From contig NC_132880.1 of the NCBI RefSeq assembly GCF_030463535.1, forward strand, positions 25,938,487 through 26,002,486: a stretch of 64,000 bases of DNA. The letters run 5' to 3'. The notes beneath the pieces are model-generated. The model was not told where the DNA came from. It was given only the letters and a program-made list of their open reading frames with translations, and searched no databases. This DNA comes from Salminus brasiliensis. Taxonomy: Eukaryota; Chordata; Actinopteri; Characiformes; Bryconidae. This document shows positions 22,693-64,000 of the stretch, piece after piece. Each line of letters begins with the position of its first letter. Position 1 is the stretch's first letter. The translations under genes were made by a program, and so were the position numbers.

Positions 22693-23173
22693 TATTTGCA
22701 GGTACTGATTTTGCAAATTGCAATTATTACTGGCGTAATGAATCACAAGAATCACTGTCGGATCATGTCCCCGTCACAGATCAGATCATTTTTTGGACTA
22801 CATTTTTTTTGCTAAGTCTGCTGTCTTCTCACTGGGCTGAGTGACATACTCTCAAGTGTGGTATCAGGTTATCTAAATGTCTGAGGGTTTAAACAAGACA
22901 GGCTCCTCCAGAATCCTCTCTAATCACTCTAATAATCTGCAGCTGATGTGTGCTGCATCTGATTCTTAATAGGCATTTGAAGTAGTAATAAATATGGGGA
23001 TGACCAAATCATCTCTCAGTATTGTTAAAAATCAAGATTAAATGTCCATATGCTCATAGAAAAGGCAGATATTTTCATGGGTGTCTTAATTAAGTAAATA
23101 AACTATTACAGGGTCGTCATGTCAGCTGTTATGTAGGAATCAGCACTTGAACTTTCGGTTACGCCCCAAGCAA

Positions 23174-23191
23174 CCACTAGAGGGAGGTGCT
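23174..23191 (+). promoter_or_regulatory. CTCF-like motif below the socs7 stop
   Basis: CCACTAGAGGGAGGTGCT fits most of the CTCF core and sits about 50 bases past the socs7 stop codon, in the 3' UTR. Confidence 0.3.
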
Positions 23192-23240
23192 GTGTCAAAG
23201 ACTCACTCTATGCATTATTTATCCGGTTCTGTCCAGCCTG

Positions 23241-48739
<25,499 letters not shown>

Positions 48740-48780
48740 AAGCTATTATTATTATTATTATTATTATTGTTAATATCTGA

Positions 48781-49090
48781 TTATTATTTATTTACATCAG
48801 CGACCGCAGCTCCCCGCTCCTCCCCCGGCGTGCAGCATCGCTCAGCGGTACGGCAGTGCCTCTCCACCGGGCTCCGGAGCCTCCAGCGCGGATGAAACCC
48901 CCCGAGGCTCCGCTGTAAAGCGCTTTGTCCTGTGTGTGCGTGCGCGATTTATTTATTTTTTTTAATTTTTTTTTATTCTATCATTTCCGTCAGAGCTGCG
49001 CGTGCGCGCGGGGCTCGAGCAGGGCGGCGGTGCGGCGCGCTCACTGGCTCTCTGTGGGTGGCGGAAGTGACACGCTCCGCATCCACACGT
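48781..49090 (-). promoter_or_regulatory. socs7: socs7 CpG-rich promoter / 5' UTR block
   Basis: The block just upstream of the socs7 start codon is dense in CpG and G+C, unlike the AT-rich surroundings; this suggests a CpG-island promoter and 5' UTR. It is broken by a short T-rich run near 48948-48980. No TATA box was identified, as is usual for such promoters. The transcription start is not resolvable from sequence alone. Confidence 0.6.
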
Positions 49091-49689
49091 TCCAACAGTC
49101 GGAGTAAAGTGTGCACTGAGTGAGGGCCCTACTCGACCAACGGTCCCTTAAAGGGGAACTCCGCCCGGTTTTTCTGAATTCTGGCGAAAGTGGTTGAGAT
49201 GTACACATTCAGAGGTGGTTTGGGTGCAAATTCGTTTAAATAAATCTGTGCCACATCTGGGGGGGAAAAAATCTTCTTTAGAGACTATTTCAACACACAA
49301 CGCCCTGCATGTACCCCCTTGTAATGACACAAAATATATAAAATAAATAAATAAATAAATAAACATGAAAGGCATTAAACTCAAATTCAGACACCTAGTT
49401 CCACTGTCTTATCAATTTCATTATGCAGAATTTAGAAAAATAGGTGGAACTCTGGGAACCTGATCATTGTAGCAATTTGTTGATCTGGCCACTCCTAAAG
49501 GTTCAGCTACAGGGATTGTTTTTGCAAAATTGCATTTTAAATCCATTGAGGTGGTGGACAGAGGCAACAATGCGAAACTTGTGACTCTGTCCAAGTTGCA
49601 CCTTACTATACTTATGCACCTGACATATATATATATATAAACCGTTCTGGCATCCTGACAAAATTAGAATCTTGTATATGTACTTGCAG

Positions 49690-50075
49690 GACCAGAACGC
49701 AACCCAAGCAGTACTTATTAATCAGAATGCAAGCCAAACTAGTGCTCACTAGCCAGAATGCCACCCAATCAGCCCTCAGTAATCAGAACACCAGCCAAAT
49801 CAGCCCTCGGTAGCCAGAATGCCACCCAATCAGCACTCAGTAGTCAGAATGCCACCCAATCAGCATTCCGTAGCCAGAATGCCACCCAATCAGCATTCAG
49901 TAGCCAGAATGCCACCCAATCAGTACTCAGTAGCCAGAATGCCACCCAATCAGTACTCAGTAGCCAGAAAGTCATCCAATCAGCACTCAGTAGCCAGAAT
50001 GCCATCCAATCAGCACTCAGTAGCCAGAATGCCATCCAAATCAGTACTTAGTAGTCAGAACGCCAGACTCAGTAT
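49690..50075. repeat. 30-bp minisatellite upstream of socs7
   Basis: About thirteen copies of a 30-bp unit (AGCCAGAATGCCACCCAATC then AGCACTCAGT) begin about 950 bp above the socs7 start. The 10-codon period leaves long frames open on both strands (NATQSALSSQ on plus), but there is no sign of a real gene. Confidence 0.93.
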
Positions 50076-50303
50076 GAGTACTCAGTAAGTGTAACAGGAA
50101 TATCCTGGTACTTTTTCAGCGATGTTCTGTTGTAAAATGTTCTCGTACCCTCCTAAATAAAAGTCCTTAAATAAAAGAACCTTTAAACAGTCCTTGCTGT
50201 GTATTTCAGTTCAGGAGCCAGCATGCGTGTACACAAACACTGGGGTAAAAGGACACAACAGCCCGCAGTCTGTACAGTGCAATAGCGAGTTAAAGTGCAG
50301 AAC

Positions 50304-50319
50304 TGCGCCATCTGCTGGC
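50304..50319 (-). promoter_or_regulatory. CTCF-like motif between socs7 and kpnb1
   Basis: On the minus strand GCCAGCAGATGGCGCA is a full match to the CTCF core. It is about 1.6 kb upstream of the socs7 start, so it could mark the boundary between the two genes. Confidence 0.45.
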
Positions 50320-50869
50320 GTCATTCAGAAGAGACAACAAGCACTGATGCTTCAATGAGCCCCTAGTGAAGGCAAGGGTTCTGCATCTAAATGTGCACAA
50401 CGTTCATTAAAAACGGGTTAATTAAAGATTAATGGTTCTCTATGACAGAAGACCAACTGTTGTAGAAGGTTCTTTAACTCCTTATGTTAGCCCACGTTTC
50501 AGTTCTTCACTCTCATAAATATACAACTGTCATAATTAACTTTTTAAGGATTTAAAAGTGTTATTGACCCTAAAATAGAACCCTGTGGAACTCCACAAAA
50601 TATGCTAAACTGAAAAATTTGCACTTAACTCCTGGCAGCACCCCTGTATAATGTATAATGACAAAGTTAAATTATATTAAGTAATTTATCATAGTATCTG
50701 CAGTAGGATTAATTAACTTAATAACACAAAATGTTTCACTACAGTGTAAAAACTGTAAAAAAAAATAAATAAATAAATAAAATGACAAATTTTCTTCAAC
50801 AGTATTATCCTGTTGCCATTAATTAATTATTTCAGCCAATTTTAGCAGCATTTATTTCTATTATTCTGG

Positions 50870-51565
50870 AGCAATGTGGAATGGAGCTGGTGGCAATTCC
50901 TTGTGTTCTTTGTTTTCAATCAAGGACTACAGGCCAGTGGCATTGACGTCACACACCATGAAGACCATGGAGAGGCTAGTCTTGGAGCAACCACTTCTGG
51001 AACCCCTCCAGTTCGCCTATGACCTCAGAATGTTTGCCTATAGCACTGTGTCGGACAGAGTGGTCAGCCACATTGGAGCCCCGCATAGAACCGTTCTCTC
51101 TTTCTTCCTCGTCACCCTCTACACCACAGAGTTCAGCTACTGCACAGAGACGAGTACAGGGCGATGGTGAAGGTCTTTGTCGCATGGCGTGAGCTGTGAC
51201 AAAGACAAAAAAACTGGCTTTGGACCTGAGAAGGGACAAGGCACCACTTGTCTGCCTTGTCCCTTCTCAGGTCCAAAGTCCATCGGGGTGGGGGGGGGTC
51301 ACTATGGAGAACTACAAATATCTGGGAGTTTACATTGAAAATAAACTAGACTGGGCTAAGAACACTGGCTCTCTATTTTCTGAGACGCCTGAGGTCATCT
51401 GACTATGCTCAGGATCTTCTATGAGTCTGTGGTGGCAAGTGCTATCCTCTATGCTGTTGCATGCTGGGGCAGAAGGCTGAGGGTGGCAGATGCCAACAGA
51501 CTCAACAAACTGATCCGCAAGGCCGCAAGGTTAAACGAGATGCTTAAAAGCTGCACCCCTGAGCT
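50870..51565 (+). mobile_element. LINE reverse-transcriptase remnant with foldback
   Basis: Rightward frames carry KDYRPVALTSHTMKTMERLV and EPLQFAYD, then KKLALDLRRDK, YKYLGVYIENKLDWAKNTGS, and RIFYESVVASAILYAVACWG to LNKLIRKAAR. These are RT and thumb parts of a non-LTR retrotransposon, with internal deletions and frame breaks. It is dead. Confidence 0.8.
51218..51278. repeat. perfect 26-bp inverted repeat with 9-bp spacer
   Basis: The left arm (51218-51243, starting CTTTGGACCTGAGAAGG) is exactly inverted at 51253-51278 around CCACTTGTC. The left arm fits the LINE's coding frame (LDLRRDK); the right arm does not, so the right arm is the inverted duplicate. Confidence 0.93.
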
Positions 51566-51574
51566 GAACTCCAG

Positions 51575-52975
51575 AGGGCTGTGCTCAAACTATTCAACCT
51601 CATCCTAAGTTCAGGCTGTTTTCCTGACAGGTGTTTGATATTATTTGGCATGAGGGGCTGTACTACACACTCCTCCTGGAGTCGGGGGCAGAGTGGACAA
51701 TATTATCAAATCAATGTATCCAGAAAACCAGAAAAAATGTGCTGTAAGAATTCTTCTCCCAAAAAAGAGGAAACAGGACTGCAGTCTGAGCCCCACACTG
51801 TTTAACATCTACATTAATGAGTTAACAGTCTACAGCCCCCGGACTCGCACTGCAAGATGGGGAAGTAAAGTTCTTGCTCTATGCAGATGTGGACCTGGAC
51901 CTCCTTGAGCAGTACCGTCAAAACTGGGCCCTGGCTGTAAACCCATATTATGGTCTTTCAGAAAAGCCCAGATGTCAGTGACATAGGTACCAGTTCAGCT
52001 TGGGTAGCACTGTTCTGGAACACACACTCCAGTACACTTAACTCAGCCTAACCCTCACTGCTTCAGGTAGCTTCAGCACTGCAGTGAACGCACTAAAAGA
52101 GAAAGCCTGAAAAGCTCGGTACACAATCTGGAAGAGGTTTCACAACATTGCTATTCCCATCTCAGTCTGGTGTAAGCTATTTGATAGTGTGATCCAGCCC
52201 ATTGCGCTGTATGGGAATGAGGTCTGGGGTCCACTCAGTGAGCACAGCTACACTAAATGGGACAAACAGCCAACAGAAGCCTTGCAGGCAGAATTCTGTA
52301 AAATGATTCTTAAAGCCAGAAGAAAAACTCCAACCAACGCATGCAGGGCAGAATTAGGCCGAATCCCTCTGATTATAAACGTCCAAAAAAGATCCCTACA
52401 TTTCTGGAAGCACTCTCTGACCCCCAGACAGGTCAGCACAGCGTGGCCCAACAGCTCTGTCTAAACACCAGTCAGTTCTTCACACCCAGGCTCAGAGTAA
52501 ACTAGAATGCTTCTGGATGATAAAAAAACAAAAACAAAAAACAGACAGACTGACTGGAACAGTATCTCCTGACCATCAGAGATCCACAGCAGAGACAGAT
52601 CCTGACCAAGTACCAGCTCAGTGACCACAGCCTGGCTATAGAGACGGGCAGGTATAAGCGCTCCTGGCTGTCTAGAGAGAGTTGAACGTGTGGTCAGTGT
52701 GAGAGTGGGGAGGTGGAGATCGAGCTGCACTTCCTTCTCTACTGCCCAAAATTCAGCACAGTATGAGATCGTTTTACACACAGGTTTAAACAGCTGATCT
52801 CAAACTACCAAACACTTCAGGAACTGGAAACATTAGGGCTAATTCTGGGCCAGTATATATCAGCGTGTGAGACAGTGGGTAACACCTACTTTAACAGTAC
52901 TGTTCACCTTAACAGTAATTACTGCAGCTCTTATTCTTACCATTTAATGAGTAGTATTGTGTGTACAAATATTAG

Positions 52976-53051
<76 letters not shown>

Positions 53052-53225
53052 ATATGTACATATTTTATATGTATCCTTTATTTGAATTATTGCTTTATTC
53101 ACTACCATTGACACTTATTCTGTAATTATTGTTACTTTTATTGTACTGTCATTTTGTTGTTATTATTGTTATTTTTGTAATTGCCAAAGGCAATGTTGTT
53201 GTTACTACAGTCCTGCCAATAAAGC
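51575..53225 (+). mobile_element. second LINE remnant, different family
   Basis: Rightward frames carry GCSLSPTLFNIYINEL (the RT palm motif region) and later QPIALYGNEVWGPLSEHSYT, LQAEFCKMILKARRKTPTNA, CRAELGRIPLIINVQKRSLH. The 3' UTR ends TGCCAATAAAGCTTCC near 53225. Stops and shifts are frequent. The type resembles I/Nimb-like elements, but that is a guess. Confidence 0.75.
52980..53047. repeat. TA microsatellite inside a LINE 3' UTR
   Basis: A TA run of about 67 bases. Confidence 0.96.
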
Positions 53226-54189
53226 TTCCTTGTATCTCGTCACTATCCAGTTTATTATTAGTCTATTATTAGTTAATTTAGAGCCGGCGGAGAAGAAACG
53301 GCCTGCTTTTTGAGTTTTCAGAGCTGGGCCGACTATGAGAGGTCAGTGTAGCTAGAGTGTGTGGACACAGAAGTTCACCTAAATTGAGACTGTGGCTTTA
53401 AAGTAAAGCTTAAAAGTTGACATTACACAAAATCCACAGTTACTTCAAGGCGTTTAGCCTAATGAGTAATAATTCTGATTATTACAACAACTATAATTAA
53501 TTATTAAAACAATGAAGAATTATTTTGGGCAGGGACCTACAAAATACAGCAATGTTCAGTTCAATGTTCATGTTAGGGAGGGAGGTGAGGTGAAGCTGAT
53601 TTTGAAGGGCCAGTACGCTGCTCTGTGGAGGTAACTTGGAGATTAGCATGCTGGACTCACCTACTACAATAATAAGACCCAGTTAGCACTACGCGGCAGA
53701 GTACTGTGCTGTGCTGCCGACACAACTGTAGATGATGACAACTCACATCTGAGAGACAGGAATCACATGGCTGCTGTTGGAGTGACAAAGCTAAAATTCC
53801 AGAGCCAGCTAGCTTAACTATAGTTGGCAGGTCTAAAATGCCACTCACACCACAGTACAGGCTCAGTTCCAGCTAAACGATGCTCAAATGATACAAGTTT
53901 AGAGGAAAAACTTAAAATCTGAAAGTATAATATGAGAGAGAGAGAGAGAAAGAGACTGTTAGTCGTAGTGGGTCGTACTCCTGGGTTTCCCCTATAGTCA
54001 GACAGTGTAATTCGCACTTTGAGCCAATCCTAAGAACCAGGCTGTACACATGCAGTTCTGGACAAGTGGAGAACTACAGGGCTGTCACTGAAAGTGAAAG
54101 CAGTATGCGTACTGTGTATGCCTGGATTTGTTTACAAACAAAAAGTGTGTTTATACGTACACATACAGCGTAAACACGGTAGTAACTAG

Positions 54190-54360
54190 TGTTAGTGCAC
54201 TAACACTATAGCCCAGAGGTTGTGAGTTCAATTCCCGATCCATGCCGCGCATGTCCGAGAGAGCACAATTGCCCGTGCTCTCTCCCAGCAGGCGTATGTT
54301 AGCTGGTGTGGTGGAGCTGGGGACCACCACACCAGAATAAGGAAACATCAACTTCCACAC
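54190..54360 (+). mobile_element. V-SINE-like fragment
   Basis: A B-box-like GAGTTCAATTCCC is followed by GCCCGTGCTCTCTCCCAGCA and GTATGTTAGCTGGTGTGG. It is a shortened relative of 27125-27380. Confidence 0.55.
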
Positions 54361-54394
54361 GAGATATTTTCTCCACCATGCTAGTTTGTTATAC

Positions 54395-54722
54395 GCTGTA
54401 TGTCCAAATGTTTGTGGACACCCTTTCTAATGAAAGCATTCTACACATTCTGCACACATTGCAGCTTGACTAGTCCCTGTAGAGAAGTGCTGCCAATAGA
54501 ATAGGACAGATAAACACAAACCTATTGGCCAGGTGTGGGCTAGAGGGGTATAAAGTCAACCTTTGGAAAGATGGTCCATCCAGTTTGGGATGAGTTGGGG
54601 ATGAGCGCCATCAAATCCTCATAGCAATGCTCCTCCAAAATCTAGTTGAAAGTAGAGACAGAAGACACCTTTGTAAGTCACTCTGGATGAGAGTGTCTGC
54701 TAAATGCCTTAAATGTAAATGT
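54395..54722 (+). mobile_element. MITE half plus L2-type tail
   Basis: TATGTCCAAATGTTTGTGGA starts a MITE whose other end type is at 32488-32508. It runs to about 54620 and is followed by TTGTAAGTCACTCTGGATGA, the 3' tail of an L2-like LINE or partner SINE. Confidence 0.6.
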
Positions 54723-55784
54723 AAGACAGAGTTACTCCACCTCCACCTCTTTTTAATACCCTTGATTAGGGAAGAAACAATGAATGCGCAGGTGTCCCAG
54801 GTCTAGATTGCAGCCGCTCTAAGTGGAAAGTTCTCAAACTTTACCTCAACCTACCCAAAATGATCTTGCATAAAAGCAATCAGAGCTGAAACTGAGTCAA
54901 CGGGCAGAGCACGGCTTAAAATCCGACACCTGGCAACCCCTTAAACATGCTTTTAACCCTAGAAGACTGCAGGACTGAGGACAACTTCTGACAGCAGTCA
55001 CTATTTTAATCAGTACCACTCTACCCCATTCATCAATGACCACTTTAGGACAACCACTGACCAGATGTGATATAAGTGTGAACAAATCAGGCCTTGTCTG
55101 GATATATCTGGGTAAGGGGCACATTTTCAATCGAGCAGCGACACAGACATGCATAAAAACACATGGGCAACAGTGCTGTGCTGACACACACTACTGCTGT
55201 GCTGGGAACTGACCAACACCCCAGCATTATCTGTCCACTGCCTGATAAACAGCAGGGAAAAAAAGGGGCTACAGTCTGAAACTGGACACCTATGGGGTAG
55301 CAGTTTGTAATGAAGTGGACAGTGAGCGCAAGCACCTGAACAGCAAAGCATACGTTAGCTTCAAGTAGGTCTGTAACGGTGGACGTGACATCAAAACTAC
55401 CATATAATAAAACAGACATAGTTCATTTAATGATAACTAGCCAATGCTCAGCCCCAACACCTATCCATCATCACTGCTACTCACTTCCTAACAAATTTCT
55501 AAGACTTCTAGACAACAGGGGACATTTGTCCCTGCTTGCACCAACTACCACCTTCACCTTGAGTGCACATCTTTCAGCTGTAGCTGCATTACTGTTCTTA
55601 CATTTCCAGATACTCAAATCAGGATTTATATACACACGTATAATGCAGCTTAATTTCACTGCAGTCTAATGTTAATCGCCAAAGTACATTTTAAAAGTCT
55701 CTTTGAAAAGGTAAATGATCACAACAGCAATAACACCACATCATCCACCCCTACATCAGCCTGCATTAAAAATGCAACACAACA

Positions 55785-57307
55785 GGTTTTAATGACTTTA
55801 CTCATTTATTAGCTTTAATAAGGACCTTTACAAGCACACGACGGCTTGAGTGTTCACAAACTGCGCAATGTGAACATTGCAGAAGTGACTTGACCAAGCT
55901 GGAATGTCCCCCCTCCCCCAACCAACCCCAATTAATTATCTAACACATTTACAAAAAAAAACAAAAAAAAAAACAAAAAAAGCAGGTAAAATCATTGTCC
56001 TCAGAAGGGGGTGGGGGGCGCTTCAGCTGCAAAATTCAAAAGGAGAAGGTAAGAAAAGTAAAAGGACAAAAAAAGGGAAAAAAAAATCCTGCTTGAAGGG
56101 TCTTTGTAGCAACAGGGTTGTCGTGGAAACCAGAGCATCACCACGTTCTGCTTACCCTTCCCTGGTGCAGAAAAAAACCATGAATTAACCCAACAACCGA
56201 CAGGGGAATGTTTGATATTTTATTCTGGGTTCTTTCAAGAGCAATGGAAAAATATAACCTTATACAAACATCTGATCCTTTCTCTCTCATTTCTTTATTT
56301 TATTATTATTTTTAACAAGCTTGGAAGTCTCCCTTTCCCAACCAAGTGCGGCAAAAGAGCTTAAATGGGGCAAAAAAACCCAAGCACATTCTAATTGACA
56401 GGTCAATTACAGGCTTCGCATATTTTTTTTATACGTATATATTTTTAAAAAGGCAAATGCATCATCACTTATTCTACATTTGCATTGATGCACAGATTTA
56501 ACCTACTTAGCCTGTTTAGAATCAATAAATTTGGCACTTTTTTCCTGCAATTAAAAGAAAAAGAAAAAAAAAAAAAAGTTAGACATAGGTGCGTAATAAA
56601 CCTGTGTTGAGTTGAATCAAGTGCTTTTCACCTTCAGCCTAAGACAAATGATCCCTTGTGCATTCCCAAGTGCTAAAACAGTATTAACCAGTCTTTTGCC
56701 TCAGAGTTGCCATGTTCTCCCTTAGCGAAGGCTAATGAAAAGGGTCTATGTAACCTTAAGAGCCCACACTGACAACCAAGAGGGATAGAAAAAGAAAGAA
56801 AACCTGACAATAAAGGTAAGAAAAGAAAAATAAGATCTTTGAAAAGAAACAAACAGAAAAACATTGTCAGTGATTGACTTGCAGAAAGTAAGGGTAGAGC
56901 AGCTTTGTTTGTTTTTTTTAATTCAGTGAAGTGCTGCCGCCAATGATCCACATCACTGTTCTCTCCCTTACATAGGCTTCAGAAGTATATATCTCACTGA
57001 ATTTGCATCAAGCTACGTATCATTTTTTATTTATTTTTTTTATTCTCATTAGCTGAAAGAACAGAAGAGGTGGGGGTTGAAGTAGAGACAGCGGACCCCC
57101 TCCCCTCACACACACAGACAGACACACTCTCGGGCAGGCCGGTCAGCTCCGGTCTTGGCCATCGTTAACTCCAGCAGCGATCTTTTCCTGGTCGCGCGGT
57201 GGCAGTTTGTTTATTCCATTCCCCTTCCCTTGTTCGAGCCACGTCAGACAATGTGAACAGTTACCACTTCCATAATGCTTTAGAGGCAGAAAAAAAGAAA
57301 AAAGGGG

Positions 57308-57344
<37 letters not shown>

Positions 57345-57841
57345 GGTTCACACATCCATTGAATGAGTGAAGTGGTCCTTTCCTTGTCAAACCACACTTT
57401 TGGCAGTTAGCCCCCCTCTCCTCTTCGCAGTGCTGTTTGTTGAATATTTGTGGTTTATAAGAGCCTATATAGGAACTAGCCATCTACAGCAGGAAAAAGA
57501 ATCCAGTTCACGATGTCCTCGTTTGGGTTACAGTCAGTCCACAGGTGAAAGGAAAGGAGGGGGAGGACAGAAGAAAAGGGGAGGGGTTTTTCGGTTGTGT
57601 TGTATTTTTCAGGGGAAGGGGGCGCTATTTGTCTGCCGGCGACTGACTGCTGGAATTGTACTCAGGTGGTGTGATGTCATTTGTCACGTTCACTCTCTCT
57701 CTCACTCGCTCTCTCACTCTCAGACACTCAGCTCAGCGCACTGCTCTTCTGCTCCCACTCGCGCGTGCAAAACACACAACTAATTCCAATGGGACGCTTC
57801 TCTTCAAGGGTTCTGGAAGGTTCCCCCAGGTCAGCAACAGA

Positions 57842-57842
<1 letters not shown>
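55785..57842 (-). other. kpnb1: kpnb1 terminal exon: last base of stop codon and 3' UTR
   Basis: The acceptor TTTGTTTCAG at 57843-57852 opens an exon whose first base completes the stop codon. The roughly 2 kb below it holds no other gene but has A-rich and T-rich runs (a 33-base poly-A near 57308-57340, others near 55952-55981). The last AATAAA on the minus strand, at 55805-55810, is followed about 20 bases later by a GT-rich stretch (TGTTGTGTTG), the layout of a working cleavage site. Other AATAAA copies near 56295 and 57030 could give shorter forms. The extent is inferred; only the splice site and signals are seen. Confidence 0.6.
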
Positions 57843-63027
<5,185 letters not shown>

Positions 63028-64000
63028 CTACAAGCAAAGGGAAACAGCAACAGGGTCAGTGTGTTTTTTTCTTGCAGTTTTCTTGCAGAGTTTTATGGAA
63101 CCTTTGACCAGAAAGAAAACATGCAAGAAAGCATGCAAATTGGCAGAGCAATACTGGAGCTGTGCCCAAATTGCTGCCCTAAACTGACTTTCCTGTGTGT
63201 TTTCCTTAGTTGTGTCTAATATGTAGTGCACAGTCTTAGAGTAACAGCTGACTAGATGTGAATATTTTTATTTTTATCATAGAAAGCAAAAATCACAAGC
63301 CAATAAGATCATCCTTTATTAGTCCCACAGTGGGGAAATTCTCTGTCACAGCAGAAAGGGATAGAGAGACAAAAAAAAAAAAAAAACCCCACACACACAC
63401 GCTTAGATGTGTACGTGATGCCGATTTGATGTATCTACTTAACTCCAGAATGTTCAGGTGATGCTGGACTACTGCACTGAATTTCTGAATTTACAGCACT
63501 ATCCTAATAAAAAGCCACACTGTTTTATAATGCCATCTAAGTCCACCTGAGACTGCTCCTTCATAACAATTCCATCACAAGTCAGGGCCCCTAATTCCAC
63601 AATAAAGTTCCACCTACAAGATACATACATGGTCACCAGTAGGTCCCAACTGATACAAAACTATTAGGTCTCTGTAGATCACTTGAAATTTGAAGCATCA
63701 CATTCTGTGTAGACCAGCACGACAAATTGGTACAAAAAGCCAATGCTGTGGTTAACGGTTGGTGAAAGTGCACTGCACCTCAGCACAATAAACTCATCAG
63801 CACAGACACCTGACTGGCTGATGTGTGTTGCCTAGTAACGAGGATAAGGGGACTCCTGCCCTCTCTTCTACCCAAAGAGCGCACAGCCAAGTGACCAACG
63901 AATATTTAAAAATGCTGCATAAATGCTCTTTCCTCTATCCCACACCTTGCAGCGCACTAAACATCTGAAAATCATGAGTGACGAAGTCACGAGTGCTGTC
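63028..64000 (-). other. kpnb1 intron, right edge of window
   Basis: No further kpnb1 exon was seen. TTTATTAGTCCCACAGTGGG at 63314-63333 resembles the reversed 3' end of a fish LINE. A poly-A and CA run lies at 63369-63400. Nothing else was recognised. Confidence 0.5.

Larger units (their letters stand above)
6032..23240. other. samd14-socs7 interval, repeat-filled, no host gene recognised
   Basis: The missing first exon(s) and promoter of samd14 should lie here, so part of this is samd14 intron. Identified content is mobile elements, minisatellites and microsatellites, listed separately. Between them, 10040-12690 (mostly AT-rich single-copy-looking DNA), 18965-19550 and 22700-23170 show nothing I can name. 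No rRNA, genuine tRNA or extra protein-coding exon was found. Confidence 0.6.
49091..55784. other. socs7-kpnb1 intergenic region
   Basis: No host gene was recognised. Content: unassigned DNA at 49091-49690 and 50080-50870, a 30-bp minisatellite, two LINE remnants, a TA microsatellite, SINE and MITE pieces at 54190-54722, and unassigned DNA at 53230-54190 and 54725-55784. The frames in the last stretch have no domain. Confidence 0.6.

Noticed and set aside
22190..22708. 172-residue plus-strand protein
   Set aside because: It begins inside a MITE end and finishes in a palindrome, with no recognisable domain; kept only as an unexplained block.
55379..55669. Small genes on either strand in 54900-55670
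   Set aside because: Short overlapping frames with no family similarity, typical of chance.

Overview
The window is vertebrate nuclear DNA and almost certainly from a ray-finned fish. It carries three split genes with GT-AG introns. All three read leftward on the minus strand, and the space between them is full of fish-type SINEs, Rex/L2-like LINE pieces, Tc1-like transposon remnants, MITEs, minisatellites and microsatellites. The repeats would suit an otophysan (characin or catfish-like) genome, but that placement is only an impression.

Layout from left to right, all genes on the minus strand. (1) samd14, a SAM-domain protein: eight coding exons between 452 and 6031; its last exon lies off the left edge and its first coding exon was not found. 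(2) About 17 kb of repeats: a LINE fragment, SINEs, a nested Tc1 cluster, and a 2.2-kb 27-bp minisatellite at 16.7-19.0 kb. (3) socs7, a suppressor of cytokine signalling with an SH2 domain and SOCS box: ten coding exons from 48739 down to the stop at 23241. They sum to 2220 bp with no frame break and encode 739 residues. A CpG-rich block sits just above the start codon. (4) About 6.7 kb between genes with a 30-bp minisatellite and two LINE remnants. (5) kpnb1 (importin beta-1): the last 468 residues in eleven coding exons from 63027 down to 58584. Its stop codon is split by the last intron, and its 3' UTR probably runs to about 55785.

The human counterparts SAMD14, SOCS7 and KPNB1 all lie on chromosome 17q, so the gene content fits a conserved vertebrate block. 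The genes share no obvious pathway: samd14 is a putative adaptor, socs7 a ubiquitin-ligase substrate receptor for tyrosine-kinase signalling, and kpnb1 the nuclear import receptor.

The most interesting find is a pair of related, roughly 145-nt sequences in two separate kpnb1 introns. Both lie on the host strand and show the layout of box H/ACA snoRNAs: hairpin, AGATTA hinge, hairpin, ACA, then three bases. Other points of interest are a 30-bp perfect palindrome, a 26-bp perfect foldback inside a LINE, a telomere-like array that switches strand, and a long histidine tract in Socs7.
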